A DNA stretch of 16,773 nt from Acidimicrobiaceae bacterium (GTDB taxonomy: Bacteria; Actinomycetota; Acidimicrobiia; Acidimicrobiales; Ilumatobacteraceae). Below are positions 6,552 through 12,976 of this stretch, piece by piece. The DNA lies in the NCBI GenBank assembly GCA_947490975.1, contig CANLHV010000016.1:1-16773 (forward strand), in the 5' to 3' direction. Below the pieces are notes generated by a model that was not told the DNA's origin, searched no databases, and saw only the letters and a program-made list of their open reading frames with translations. The first letter of the stretch is position 1. Each line of letters opens with the position of its first letter. Both the position numbers and the translations under genes were made by a program.

Positions 6552-6568
6552 CTGTGACTTTCTGGTAA
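6543..6568. promoter_or_regulatory. Repeated CTGT-type half-sites, candidate binding site for the MtrA-like regulator
   Basis: CTGTTAA (6543), CTGTGAC (6552) and CTGGTAA (6562) recur at 9-10 bp spacing. A further CTGTTTG lies at 6528. On the opposite strand these read TTACCAG, GTCACAG and TTAACAG. OmpR-family regulators bind direct repeats about one helical turn apart, and GTCACA-like repeats are reported for mycobacterial MtrA (from memory). The repeats overlap the candidate -10, which would fit autoregulation. Confidence 0.4.
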
Positions 6569-6600
6569 CAAAATTCAACTTCGGGGCAGAATAGAGCACC

Positions 6601-7290
6601 GTGCAAACTTTGCTTTTCATAGAAGATGACCGCGACATTCGGGCGGCCCTGCGACTCGCACTTGAAGACGAGGGCTACAAGGTTCTCGAATCACCTGATG
6701 GTCAGTCAGGCTTAAAAAGTTTCGCATCTGAGACAGTTGATCTGGTGTTGCTCGATTTGAGACTGCCAGATATGTCAGGTTTTGATGTTTGCCGCGAACT
6801 GCGGAGCAAGAGTCTGGTGCCAATAATTATGGTCACCGCACAAACAGATACACATGACTTAGTCGCGGGTCTTGAAGCCGGTGCCGATGATTATGTGACG
6901 AAACCTGTTGTCGCAAAAGAACTCGCTGCACGAATTCGTGCGGCGCTGCGACGGACGACCTTGTTGTCTACTAGCTCAGCGTCGATAGATCGTTTTACTG
7001 TGCGTGACGTCGAGATGCGCAGTGATCAAGGGATAGTTCTTAAAGGGGGAGTCGAGCTTCCGTTGACAAAGACTGAATACCGTCTGTTGCACATCTTCAT
7101 GGAAAATGCGAACAAAGTTCTGTCACGCGATCAACTGCTTGAACTTGTTTGGGGGTACGAATATCTCGGAGACAGTCGGCTCGTCGATGCTCACATCAGG
7201 CGGCTGCGATTAAAGATTGAAGATATACCTGATGAGCCGAAAATAATTGCGACAGTTCGCGGGATGGGCTATCGGCTCTTGACTGCGTAG
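6601..7290 (+). CDS. OmpR-family response regulator, MtrA-like
   Basis: The 229-residue protein has a receiver domain with the acidic pocket EDD (8-10), phosphorylation site Asp52 in LLDLRLPD, Thr79 and Lys101. A winged-helix DNA-binding domain (about 130-229) contains LTKTEYRLLHIF, LLELVWGY, DSRLVDAHIRRLRLKIE and ATVRGMGYRL. The segment TAQTDTHDLVAGLEAGADDY and the VWGY...DSRLVDAHI...RGMGY pattern are very close to MtrA of mycobacteria, an essential regulator of cell division and envelope genes. It is divergent from the MtrB-like kinase and is the obvious partner. The start is GTG at 6601. The 3' end overlaps the convergent helicase gene by 22 bp. Confidence 0.93.
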   Translation: MQTLLFIEDDRDIRAALRLALEDEGYKVLESPDGQSGLKSFASETVDLVLLDLRLPDMSGFDVCRELRSKSLVPIIMVTAQTDTHDLVAGLEAGADDYVTKPVVAKELAARIRAALRRTTLLSTSSASIDRFTVRDVEMRSDQGIVLKGGVELPLTKTEYRLLHIFMENANKVLSRDQLLELVWGYEYLGDSRLVDAHIRRLRLKIEDIPDEPKIIATVRGMGYRLLTA

Positions 7291-9176
7291 GCCAAAAATT
7301 CTTTTGCGCGCTCGAGATTGTTCGTGAATTCCATTGGCGGCAACATTTCGACGATTGCCTTGCCATAACCTTTGGTGACGAGTCGAGGGTCGAGCACTGC
7401 GACAACACCCAAATCAGTTTGTGTTCGAATCAGTCGGCCAGCAGCCTGCGCCAGTTTGGTTGCGGCGATCGGTATATCGATTGCAGTGAATGCCGACTTG
7501 CCGTAGGCGTCCCGTCGCGCACTCATCAGCGGATCTGTCGGAACAGGAAACGGCAGGCGATCAATAATCACGAGACTAAGAGTTTGTCCGGGCACGTCTA
7601 CGCCCTGAAAGAAGCTCTGTGTTGCAAACAAACAAGTTGACTCATCTTCAGCGAATTTTCGCAGAAGCTCCATTTTTGGATAATCATCTTGCTTTAAAAC
7701 CTTGAACTTGAGTTTCTTTTCTAGATCGCTGTATGCAGCGTTCAAGCGGGCATAACTTGTGAACAAAGCCAAAGTTCTTCCACCTGCCGCATTGATCAAC
7801 TCTTCAATTTCGCGATGAACCGCTTTGTCGCGCACCCCTTGGGCTGGGTCGGGCAGATGCGAAGCACAGTACAAAACCGAGTTTTTCTCATAGTCAAATG
7901 GACTAGCAACATGACATGCATCAAAACTCTCAGGCACAAGACCAATTCGTTCTGACAAATTCGTTGGTATCGTCGCGCTAGTCAAAATGGCGGTGCGCTG
8001 CGACCAAACTGCCTCATGCAGCGTTGTGCCTATATTTAGTGGTCGCATCTCTAAAGAGCATCGATCCGGGGTGCCGGCGACATAGGCGACGTAGCCACTG
8101 CGATCGGTTAAAGCCAGGTCAATCTCTTCGATGAAACGGGTGCAGAGCGATTGAGCACGCAATTTGCGTTGCTTGGCAGATTCGTCGTTCGTAGCAATAG
8201 TTCGTAGCGATTCGAGCGCTTCATTCGCACGACCGCGCACCTCAACGAGAGTTTCGCGTGATTCGTTGTCGAGAGGCAAAACAACACGCTTGTTAATGAA
8301 CGGCACGAGTGCATCTCGCAATCTGGCGGCACTTTTTGCAAAGCCCCCTGACATTGCGTCGTCGCGAATGATTGACCGCATCGCCGAACCAATTGTTGTG
8401 ATTCGATTCGGTGAAAGTGCGAGGCCTGCCGAATCTGTTACAACATCTTCAAGTTCGTGCGCCTCATCAAAAATGACGACATCATGTTCGCCGATGATTG
8501 TGCCTTCGGTGACGATGTCAAGCGCATAGAGCCAACCGTTAACGATGACGATGTCTGCAGTTTGACTCTTGGTTCGGGCACGCTCGGCAAAACAACTTTC
8601 ACCATGTGGACATCGAGATGCACCAGGACACTCTTCGCTTGTGACACTGACCATTGACCAAGCATTTCGCTGAGGCTGCCAGTCAAGTTCGCCTTCGTCG
8701 CCAGTTTCTGTTGAGCCGGCCCATTCGCAGAGTCTTTTGATGTCTTGCTTTGTTCGAACAGAGACATCGTCTAATTCAAGACGGGATTGCGCGCGATCGG
8801 CCAACTCGGCGATTCTTTGTCGGCAAAGGTAGTTGCTGCGACCTTTAAGAACAGTCCATGTCAACTCATGATCAAGTGTTGGATTTAACGCTTTGGCTAA
8901 CAAAGGCAAATCATTTTGAGAAATCTGATCTTGAAGAGCTTTTGTGACGGTCGAAACTACGACACGGCGGCCTGACACTATTGCCGGCACCAAGTAACCG
9001 AGGGTTTTGCCTGTACCCGTGCCTGCTTGAACTATGAGATGTCGGTTCTTGCGTAAAGCGCGACCGACTAAGACGGCCATCTCATCTTGCCCTTGTCTCT
9101 CTTCGGCGTTGGCAAGTTCTGTGGTCACCTGCCTCAATGCGTCGAGAATTTCTTGGTCGGCGATGTTTAGTGGCAC
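7269..9176 (-). CDS. dinG: DinG-family ATP-dependent DNA helicase with Fe-S cysteines
   Basis: The 635-residue protein is an XPD/DinG superfamily 2 helicase. Walker A is AGTGTGKT (51-58), the Walker B box is DEAH (237-240), and the C-terminal motif VI is QAAGRLIRTQTDLG. Four cysteines sit as C118, C183, C189 and C195 between motifs Ia and II. This matches the pattern that binds a 4Fe-4S cluster in DinG, with the last three clustered (ECPGASRCPHGESC). The family unwinds DNA 5' to 3' and acts on R-loops, D-loops and G-quadruplexes. The GTG start lies 34 bp after the uppS stop on the same strand, so the two are probably co-transcribed. The 3' end overlaps the response regulator gene. DinG and YoaA subtypes cannot be separated with confidence here. 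Confidence 0.9.
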   Translation of the reverse strand: MPLNIADQEILDALRQVTTELANAEERQGQDEMAVLVGRALRKNRHLIVQAGTGTGKTLGYLVPAIVSGRRVVVSTVTKALQDQISQNDLPLLAKALNPTLDHELTWTVLKGRSNYLCRQRIAELADRAQSRLELDDVSVRTKQDIKRLCEWAGSTETGDEGELDWQPQRNAWSMVSVTSEECPGASRCPHGESCFAERARTKSQTADIVIVNGWLYALDIVTEGTIIGEHDVVIFDEAHELEDVVTDSAGLALSPNRITTIGSAMRSIIRDDAMSGGFAKSAARLRDALVPFINKRVVLPLDNESRETLVEVRGRANEALESLRTIATNDESAKQRKLRAQSLCTRFIEEIDLALTDRSGYVAYVAGTPDRCSLEMRPLNIGTTLHEAVWSQRTAILTSATIPTNLSERIGLVPESFDACHVASPFDYEKNSVLYCASHLPDPAQGVRDKAVHREIEELINAAGGRTLALFTSYARLNAAYSDLEKKLKFKVLKQDDYPKMELLRKFAEDESTCLFATQSFFQGVDVPGQTLSLVIIDRLPFPVPTDPLMSARRDAYGKSAFTAIDIPIAATKLAQAAGRLIRTQTDLGVVAVLDPRLVTKGYGKAIVEMLPPMEFTNNLERAKEFLAYAVKSR

Positions 9177-9210
9177 TTGATTCTTTCGTTTGTTGCTGTG
9201 ATCTTGTCGA

Positions 9211-9879
9211 CTAATTCTTCGCTAGAGCGATTGCAGCATCAAGTTCGACTGCATCAAAGTCGGGCCAAGGTCGCTCAGTGAAATAAATCTTTGCTGTGTT
9301 GATTTGCCAAAGCAAGAAATTCGAAATTCTAGATTCACCCGAGGTTCGAACCAGTACGTCAACTGGTGGCAGGGAAGCATCGTATAAATTGCGTCGTAGA
9401 TTCTCGGGCGTGAGTTCGGCTTGACTGGCAACGAGTCTTTTTGCAGCACGAGTCAGTTCGCTGCGAGAGCCATAATCGAACGCCACAGTCAGCACCATGC
9501 CGGTGTTCGTCTTGGTTTCATCGATTGCCTTTCGAATTGCTCGTTGTACATAAAGTGGTGTGCGCGAGCCTGGTTCATCGAATGGGCGACCTATCCAATT
9601 AACTCGAACGTTATTTTCGTTTAGTTCTTTGATGCGGCCAAATAGTTTCTTGTGCAAGCCGAGAATATGACGAACCTCGGCGCGTGGTCGCACCCAGTTC
9701 TCGGTAGAGAAGCCAAAAACGGTCAAATATGCAACATCGATTTTTGATGCTGCGCGTACGACATCGGCGAGCGATTCTTCGCCTGCGGTATGCCCAGCGG
9801 TTCTTGGCAAACCGCGCTTTCGAGCCCAACGACCATTGCCATCCATGATGCAAGCCACATGTAAGGGTTTCGAATTCAT
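9211..9879 (-). CDS. uppS: cis-Prenyltransferase (UppS), catalytic-type subunit without the C-terminal RxG tail
   Basis: The 222-residue protein is a clear UppS homologue, making long-chain polyprenyl diphosphate (undecaprenyl type) for cell-wall carrier lipid. It keeps IMDGNGRWA with catalytic Asp13, FGFSTENW (55-62), the IPP-binding VRTSGESRISNF with Arg178, Arg184 and Ser186, and the late motif WPDFD. Two features differ from homodimeric enzymes. The motif AELYF has become AKIYF, with Lys197 at the metal-binding Glu (E. coli Glu213). The protein ends at AAIALAKN, exactly where E. coli continues RERRFGG. I checked the 34 bp after the stop and found no out-of-frame RRFGG, so this is not a simple frameshift. 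The divergent neighbour at 9942 carries the missing elements. The ATG lies 7 nt after TAGCGT, a leaderless layout. Confidence 0.93.
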   Translation of the reverse strand: MNSKPLHVACIMDGNGRWARKRGLPRTAGHTAGEESLADVVRAASKIDVAYLTVFGFSTENWVRPRAEVRHILGLHKKLFGRIKELNENNVRVNWIGRPFDEPGSRTPLYVQRAIRKAIDETKTNTGMVLTVAFDYGSRSELTRAAKRLVASQAELTPENLRRNLYDASLPPVDVLVRTSGESRISNFLLWQINTAKIYFTERPWPDFDAVELDAAIALAKN

Positions 9880-9886
9880 TGATTCA

Positions 9887-9892
9887 ACGCTA
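9887..9892 (-). promoter_or_regulatory. -10-like element of uppS, leaderless layout
   Basis: On the minus strand TAGCGT is followed by 7 nt (TGAATCA) and ATG at 9879. No Shine-Dalgarno is present. It shares a 62-bp intergenic region with the divergent UppS-like gene. Confidence 0.45.
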
Positions 9893-9929
9893 ACAACTCT
9901 GGTTAACTAGTCGGGTCGTTTGAAAGTGA

Positions 9930-9935
9930 GAGAAT
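9930..9935 (+). promoter_or_regulatory. -10-like element of the UppS-like partner gene
   Basis: GAGAAT is followed by 6 nt and the GTG at 9942, matching the leaderless spacing at other genes. The overlapping GAGAG (9928-9932) could instead be read as a weak Shine-Dalgarno for the TTG at 9939, so the assignment is tentative. Confidence 0.35.
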
Positions 9936-9941
9936 GTCTTG

Positions 9942-10535
9942 GTGGTTAAGACCTCTCATGATTCGAATGGTGATTTGGCTCATGTCTTAGTGTGTGCGGG
10001 CACCATAACTGAATGGCTTGAAACAACTCCAAATCAGTGGAAGCTTCAGATTGATGCGCTCGTTAAGTCGGTAAGTGGAGTCGGAGTTCGATGGTTGTCG
10101 ATTTATCCGTATTCTGGGCACGCAAGCGCAATCGAGCGAACAACGATCTGTAATTCGATTGTGTCTGTATTTGGTGGGCAGCGCTCGGGTGATCGCGTTT
10201 CGGTGATTGGTGAACACGGCTTGATCGTTGTTGTCGACACTTGCGCAGATGGACAAGAACGATTTGTGAACGCGGTTGCTCAGTTGAGTAGTAGTCAAGA
10301 AATTGATGAAGACAAGCTCGCCGCGACTTTGCTTGCGCCTGCTTCAGGCGAGCCTGACTTGGTTTTAGTCTTGGGTTCTCCAACACAGGTCCCCGAGTCG
10401 TTGATGTGGGAGCTGGCTTATAGCGAACTTGTTTTCTTGAATGTCCCGTGGCTCAAGTGCGATGTCGAACATATTCAGATGGCGATCGGTGACTTTCAAC
10501 GTCGCGATCGGCGCTTTGGTGGTGTTGATTCATGA
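9942..10535 (+). CDS. Degenerate UppS-fold protein, candidate non-catalytic (NgBR/Nus1-like) partner of UppS
   Basis: The 197-residue protein aligns with UppS along its length but lacks the catalytic residues. Residues 14-26 (HVLVCAGTITEWL) align with the DGNGRW region, with Gly at the catalytic Asp. WLSIYPYSGHAS (51-62) replaces LYAFSSENW. LIVVVDTCADGQERFVNAVAQL aligns with the UppS strand before its NYGGR motif. DLVLVLGSPTQVPESLMWELAYSELVF (from 139) matches DLVIRTGGEHRISNFLLWQ-type sequence, with both IPP-binding Arg lost. In contrast it keeps Glu162 in SELVF and a perfect tail QRRDRRFGG (186-194). PDLVLxxG resembles human NgBR as I recall it. A structural or regulatory subunit completing the UppS active site is inferred. 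GTG 9942 is preferred over TTG 9939 by promoter spacing. The stop overlaps the recO start as ATGA. Confidence 0.8.
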   Translation: MVKTSHDSNGDLAHVLVCAGTITEWLETTPNQWKLQIDALVKSVSGVGVRWLSIYPYSGHASAIERTTICNSIVSVFGGQRSGDRVSVIGEHGLIVVVDTCADGQERFVNAVAQLSSSQEIDEDKLAATLLAPASGEPDLVLVLGSPTQVPESLMWELAYSELVFLNVPWLKCDVEHIQMAIGDFQRRDRRFGGVDS

Positions 10536-11257
10536 GTTTGTATCGCGACAAGGCAATTGTCTTGCGAACATACGACTTACGAGAGGCTGACCGCATCATC
10601 GTAATGATGACTGAAGAACACGGAAAGGTTCGCGCAGTCGCAAACGGTGTGCGCAAAATGTCGTCGCGTTTTGGTGCTCGATTAGAACCTCTTAGTCATA
10701 TTGATGTTTTGTTGAGCAAAGGAAAAGATCTAGACACAGTGAGTCAAGTTGAACTTGTAACGAGCGCACGTGGGTTGTACAGCGACTTAGACAGACTTAC
10801 TCGAGGCCTGGCGATGCTTGAAGCAGTCGATCACCTTGGCATGGAAGGAGAGCCAACGCAGCATCTGTACAAGATGTTGGTGGGTGCCCTGCAATGGCTG
10901 TCTGAAAATGACTCGGCGCTGGTGCTAGCGGCTTTCTATTTCAAGGTTCTTGTTGTCGAAGGTGTTGGTGCTCACGTTGAAAGCTGTGTGGGTTGTGGGG
11001 CGTCCGGTGAACAAATCGTCGCGTTCGACACATTTCGCGGTGGTGGCCAATGCCAAAGTTGTCGCAGTGGTGCATCTATTTCGAGTGCTGCGATAAAGAT
11101 CATTCAGAACATCGTTGGTGGGCAACTGAATTTAGCCCTCTCTTTGCCCGAGAGCGCGGCAACCAGAGAGGTTTCAGATCTCGCAACAAAATGCATGGAG
11201 CATCACCTTGAACGACGCCTCAAGTCGGTTGCAGTTTTTGAGCGCCCTGAGCGCTGA
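10532..11257 (+). CDS. recO: DNA repair protein RecO
   Basis: The 241-residue protein has the RecO N-terminal OB-fold start YRDKAIVLRTYDLREADRIIVM. EEHGKVRAVANGVRK and the RFGARLEPLSHIDV segment follow. The helical C-terminal part carries a zinc-binding cysteine set at C152, C155, C174 and C177 (CVGC and CQSC). RecO loads RecA onto SSB-coated DNA with RecR and anneals strands in RecF-pathway gap repair. Length is normal. Its ATG overlaps the stop of the UppS-like gene, so the two are co-translated. In many actinobacteria recO directly precedes a normal uppS on the same strand. Here the canonical-looking uppS is on the other strand and the degenerate copy occupies the neighbouring place. Confidence 0.95.
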   Translation: MSLYRDKAIVLRTYDLREADRIIVMMTEEHGKVRAVANGVRKMSSRFGARLEPLSHIDVLLSKGKDLDTVSQVELVTSARGLYSDLDRLTRGLAMLEAVDHLGMEGEPTQHLYKMLVGALQWLSENDSALVLAAFYFKVLVVEGVGAHVESCVGCGASGEQIVAFDTFRGGGQCQSCRSGASISSAAIKIIQNIVGGQLNLALSLPESAATREVSDLATKCMEHHLERRLKSVAVFERPER

Positions 11258-11262
11258 TATAA

Positions 11263-11290
11263 AAATCTGAACAGAAATCAGCACAGATTT
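11263..11290. repeat. Inverted repeat between recO and glyS
   Basis: AAATCTG (11263-11269) and CAGATTT (11284-11290) form a perfect 7-bp inverted repeat with a 14-nt spacer. It ends 4 bp before the glyS -10-like hexamer. It could be the recO terminator or an operator covering the glyS -35 region. The stem is mostly AT and no T-run follows. Confidence 0.35.
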
Positions 11291-11294
11291 GTAA

Positions 11295-11300
11295 TAGTCT
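11295..11300 (+). promoter_or_regulatory. -10-like element of glyS, leaderless layout
   Basis: TAGTCT is followed by 6 nt (GAAGAA) and the GTG start at 11307. The intervening GAAGAA touches the start codon directly and is too close to act as a Shine-Dalgarno. Confidence 0.5.
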
Positions 11301-11306
11301 GAAGAA

Positions 11307-12614
11307 GTGCCAGCGAAAGATTTAGATCAAGTCGTCAACCTTTGTAAGCGCCGGGGTTTTGTTTATCCGAGCGGTGAGATTTATGGCGGATTTAGGTCGT
11401 CTTATGACTACGGACCACTGGGTTCGCTGATGTTGCGCAACGTCAAAGAAGCCTGGGTTCGCACGATGGTGCAGCAGCGCGACGACGTTGTGCTGATTGA
11501 CGCAGCGATTTTGGGCGCGCCGCAGGTGTTTGAAGCCAGTGGGCATCTCAGCAACTTCAGCGACCCTCTTGTCGACTGCACTGTCTGCAAGCGACGCTTT
11601 CGACAAGATCAAATTGAAGATCGAGATTGTCCGCAATCAAAGAAAGGTTGTGAATTCACAGATGCGCGCGCATTTAATTTGATGTTTAAAACTCATGCGG
11701 GCCCTGTCGAAGGCGAGGGAGCGACTGTATATCTTCGCCCAGAGACCGCCCAAGGAATGTTCGTAAATTTCGCAAACGTATTGCAGACGAGTCGTAAAAA
11801 ACCGCCTTTCGGTATCGCTCAAGTAGGCAAGAGTTTTAGAAACGAGATAACACCGGGCAATTTTATTTTTCGAACAAGAGAATTCGAACAAATGGAGCTC
11901 GAGTTTTTCGTGCCACCAAGCGAGAGTGCTCAGTGGTACGACTATTGGTGCAAATCGCGGTTGCAGTGGTATATCGACTACGGCATCCCGGCCGATATGT
12001 TACGAATTCGCGAACATGCCAAGGATGAACTCTCACACTATTCAGCAGGCACAAGCGATATCGAATTTTTGTTTCCGTGGGGTTGGGGCGAACTTGAGGG
12101 CATTGCGCAAAGAACTGATTACGACTTAAAACAACATGCTGAGCATTCAAGGCAGAAGCTTGAGTATTTCGATCAATCGACAAACGAAAGATACGTGCCT
12201 TACGTAGTCGAACCGGCAGCGGGTGCAAACCGCACTATGGCCGCGTTCTTGCTCGCCGCATATGACGAAGACGTCGTCAACGATGAACCACGAACCGTGT
12301 TGCGCTTGCACCCGCGATTGGCGCCGTTTCAGATAGCGGTCTTACCACTTTCTAAAAAAGAAACCTTGATGCCGCTGGCCAAACAAATTCATTCGATGCT
12401 CGGCGCGCGATATATGTGCGATTTTGACGAGACACAAGCAATTGGTCGTCGTTATCGCCGTCAAGACGAAATCGGCACACCGTTTTGCGTGACGGTCGAC
12501 TTTGATTCTCTAGAAGACAACTCAGTGACTATTCGCGAGCGAGACTCAACCGCCCAAAACCGTGTGAAAGTCGACTCGTTGCTGTCAGAGCTTTCGCATA
12601 GGCTCGGCTACTAG
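11307..12614 (+). CDS. glyS: Glycyl-tRNA synthetase, class II homodimeric type
   Basis: The 435-residue enzyme charges tRNA-Gly. It starts with the family signature NLCKRRGFVYPSGEIYGGFR, then DYGPLGSLMLRN. A zinc-type cysteine set lies at C91, C94, C108 and C115. YLRPETAQGMFVNF (142-155), motif 2 KSFRNEITP (175-183) with RTREFEQMELEFF, and motif 3 EPAAGANRTMAAFLLAAY follow. The C-terminal anticodon-binding domain contains APFQIAVLPL and ends near DSLLSELSHRLGY. It is the single-chain alpha2 (eukaryote/archaea-like) form used by actinobacteria, not the alpha2beta2 form. Length is near the low end of the family. The GTG start is set by the promoter spacing and the N-terminal motif. It appears monocistronic. 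Confidence 0.97.
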   Translation: MPAKDLDQVVNLCKRRGFVYPSGEIYGGFRSSYDYGPLGSLMLRNVKEAWVRTMVQQRDDVVLIDAAILGAPQVFEASGHLSNFSDPLVDCTVCKRRFRQDQIEDRDCPQSKKGCEFTDARAFNLMFKTHAGPVEGEGATVYLRPETAQGMFVNFANVLQTSRKKPPFGIAQVGKSFRNEITPGNFIFRTREFEQMELEFFVPPSESAQWYDYWCKSRLQWYIDYGIPADMLRIREHAKDELSHYSAGTSDIEFLFPWGWGELEGIAQRTDYDLKQHAEHSRQKLEYFDQSTNERYVPYVVEPAAGANRTMAAFLLAAYDEDVVNDEPRTVLRLHPRLAPFQIAVLPLSKKETLMPLAKQIHSMLGARYMCDFDETQAIGRRYRRQDEIGTPFCVTVDFDSLEDNSVTIRERDSTAQNRVKVDSLLSELSHRLGY

Positions 12615-12656
12615 AAAGTTACATATTCGTGGCTTGCCAACCGTAAGCCCATAACT

Positions 12657-12662
12657 AAGGAG
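12657..12662 (+). promoter_or_regulatory. Strong Shine-Dalgarno of the small monooxygenase-fold gene
   Basis: AAGGAG ends 5 nt before the ATG at 12668. It is the strongest ribosome binding site in the window and contrasts with the leaderless genes nearby, implying a transcript with a real leader. Confidence 0.65.
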
Positions 12663-12667
12663 AAGAA

Positions 12668-12973
12668 ATGTCGCAAGTTGCAGTCGTAGTGAAATTAAAA
12701 GTATTAGATGGCCAGCGGGATGCGATGACAGAAGCGGTCAAGCCAGGCATCGAAACTGCCAAAGGCGAAGAAGGTACGCGTTTCTATGTCTTTCATCACG
12801 ATGCTGTTGAGCCAAACACAGTTTGGTTCTACGAGCTCTATGCCGATCAAGACGCAGCCAATGCGCACATGAGCTCTGAGGCGTTTAAGTCGTGGTCTAA
12901 AACGCTTGCACCTTTCGCCGCTAGCGCACCCGAGTTTTCATTTTTGACACCGATGGGTGGCAAGGGAATTTAA
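12668..12973 (+). CDS. Small antibiotic-biosynthesis-monooxygenase (ABM) fold protein
   Basis: The 101-residue protein has the dimeric alpha/beta ferredoxin-like pattern of the ABM/YgiN family. The signature parts are VVVKLKVLDGQRDAM, EEGTRFYVFHHDAVEPNTVWFYELYADQDAANAHMSSEAFKSW split over residues 34-76, and a C-terminal strand ending FLTPMGGKGI. Members include quinol monooxygenases and heme-degrading enzymes, but many have no known function, and I see no residues that fix one. It lies only 3 bp before trpC, so it is probably the first gene of the trp cluster transcript. A link to tryptophan metabolism is possible but unsupported by the sequence. Confidence 0.8.
   Translation: MSQVAVVVKLKVLDGQRDAMTEAVKPGIETAKGEEGTRFYVFHHDAVEPNTVWFYELYADQDAANAHMSSEAFKSWSKTLAPFAASAPEFSFLTPMGGKGI
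12962..12967 (+). promoter_or_regulatory. Shine-Dalgarno supporting the TTG start of trpC
   Basis: AAGGGA lies inside the end of the upstream gene, 9 nt before the TTG at 12977. It supports that start rather than a later one. Confidence 0.45.
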
Positions 12974-12976
12974 TTT

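Noticed and set aside
9177..9240. uppS C-terminal tail lost by a simple frameshift
   Set aside because: Neither alternative frame before or after the stop encodes an RRFGG-like segment within the 34 bp before the next gene, so the short C-terminus appears genuine.
11263..11306. T-box or other riboswitch leader for glyS
   Set aside because: The region is too short and the start looks leaderless. Only a simple 7-bp inverted repeat is present.
12631..12649. GGCTT/AAGCC inverted repeat before the small ABM-fold gene, as a trp attenuator
   Set aside because: The stem is only 5 bp, there is no Trp-rich leader peptide and no competing hairpin or T-run.
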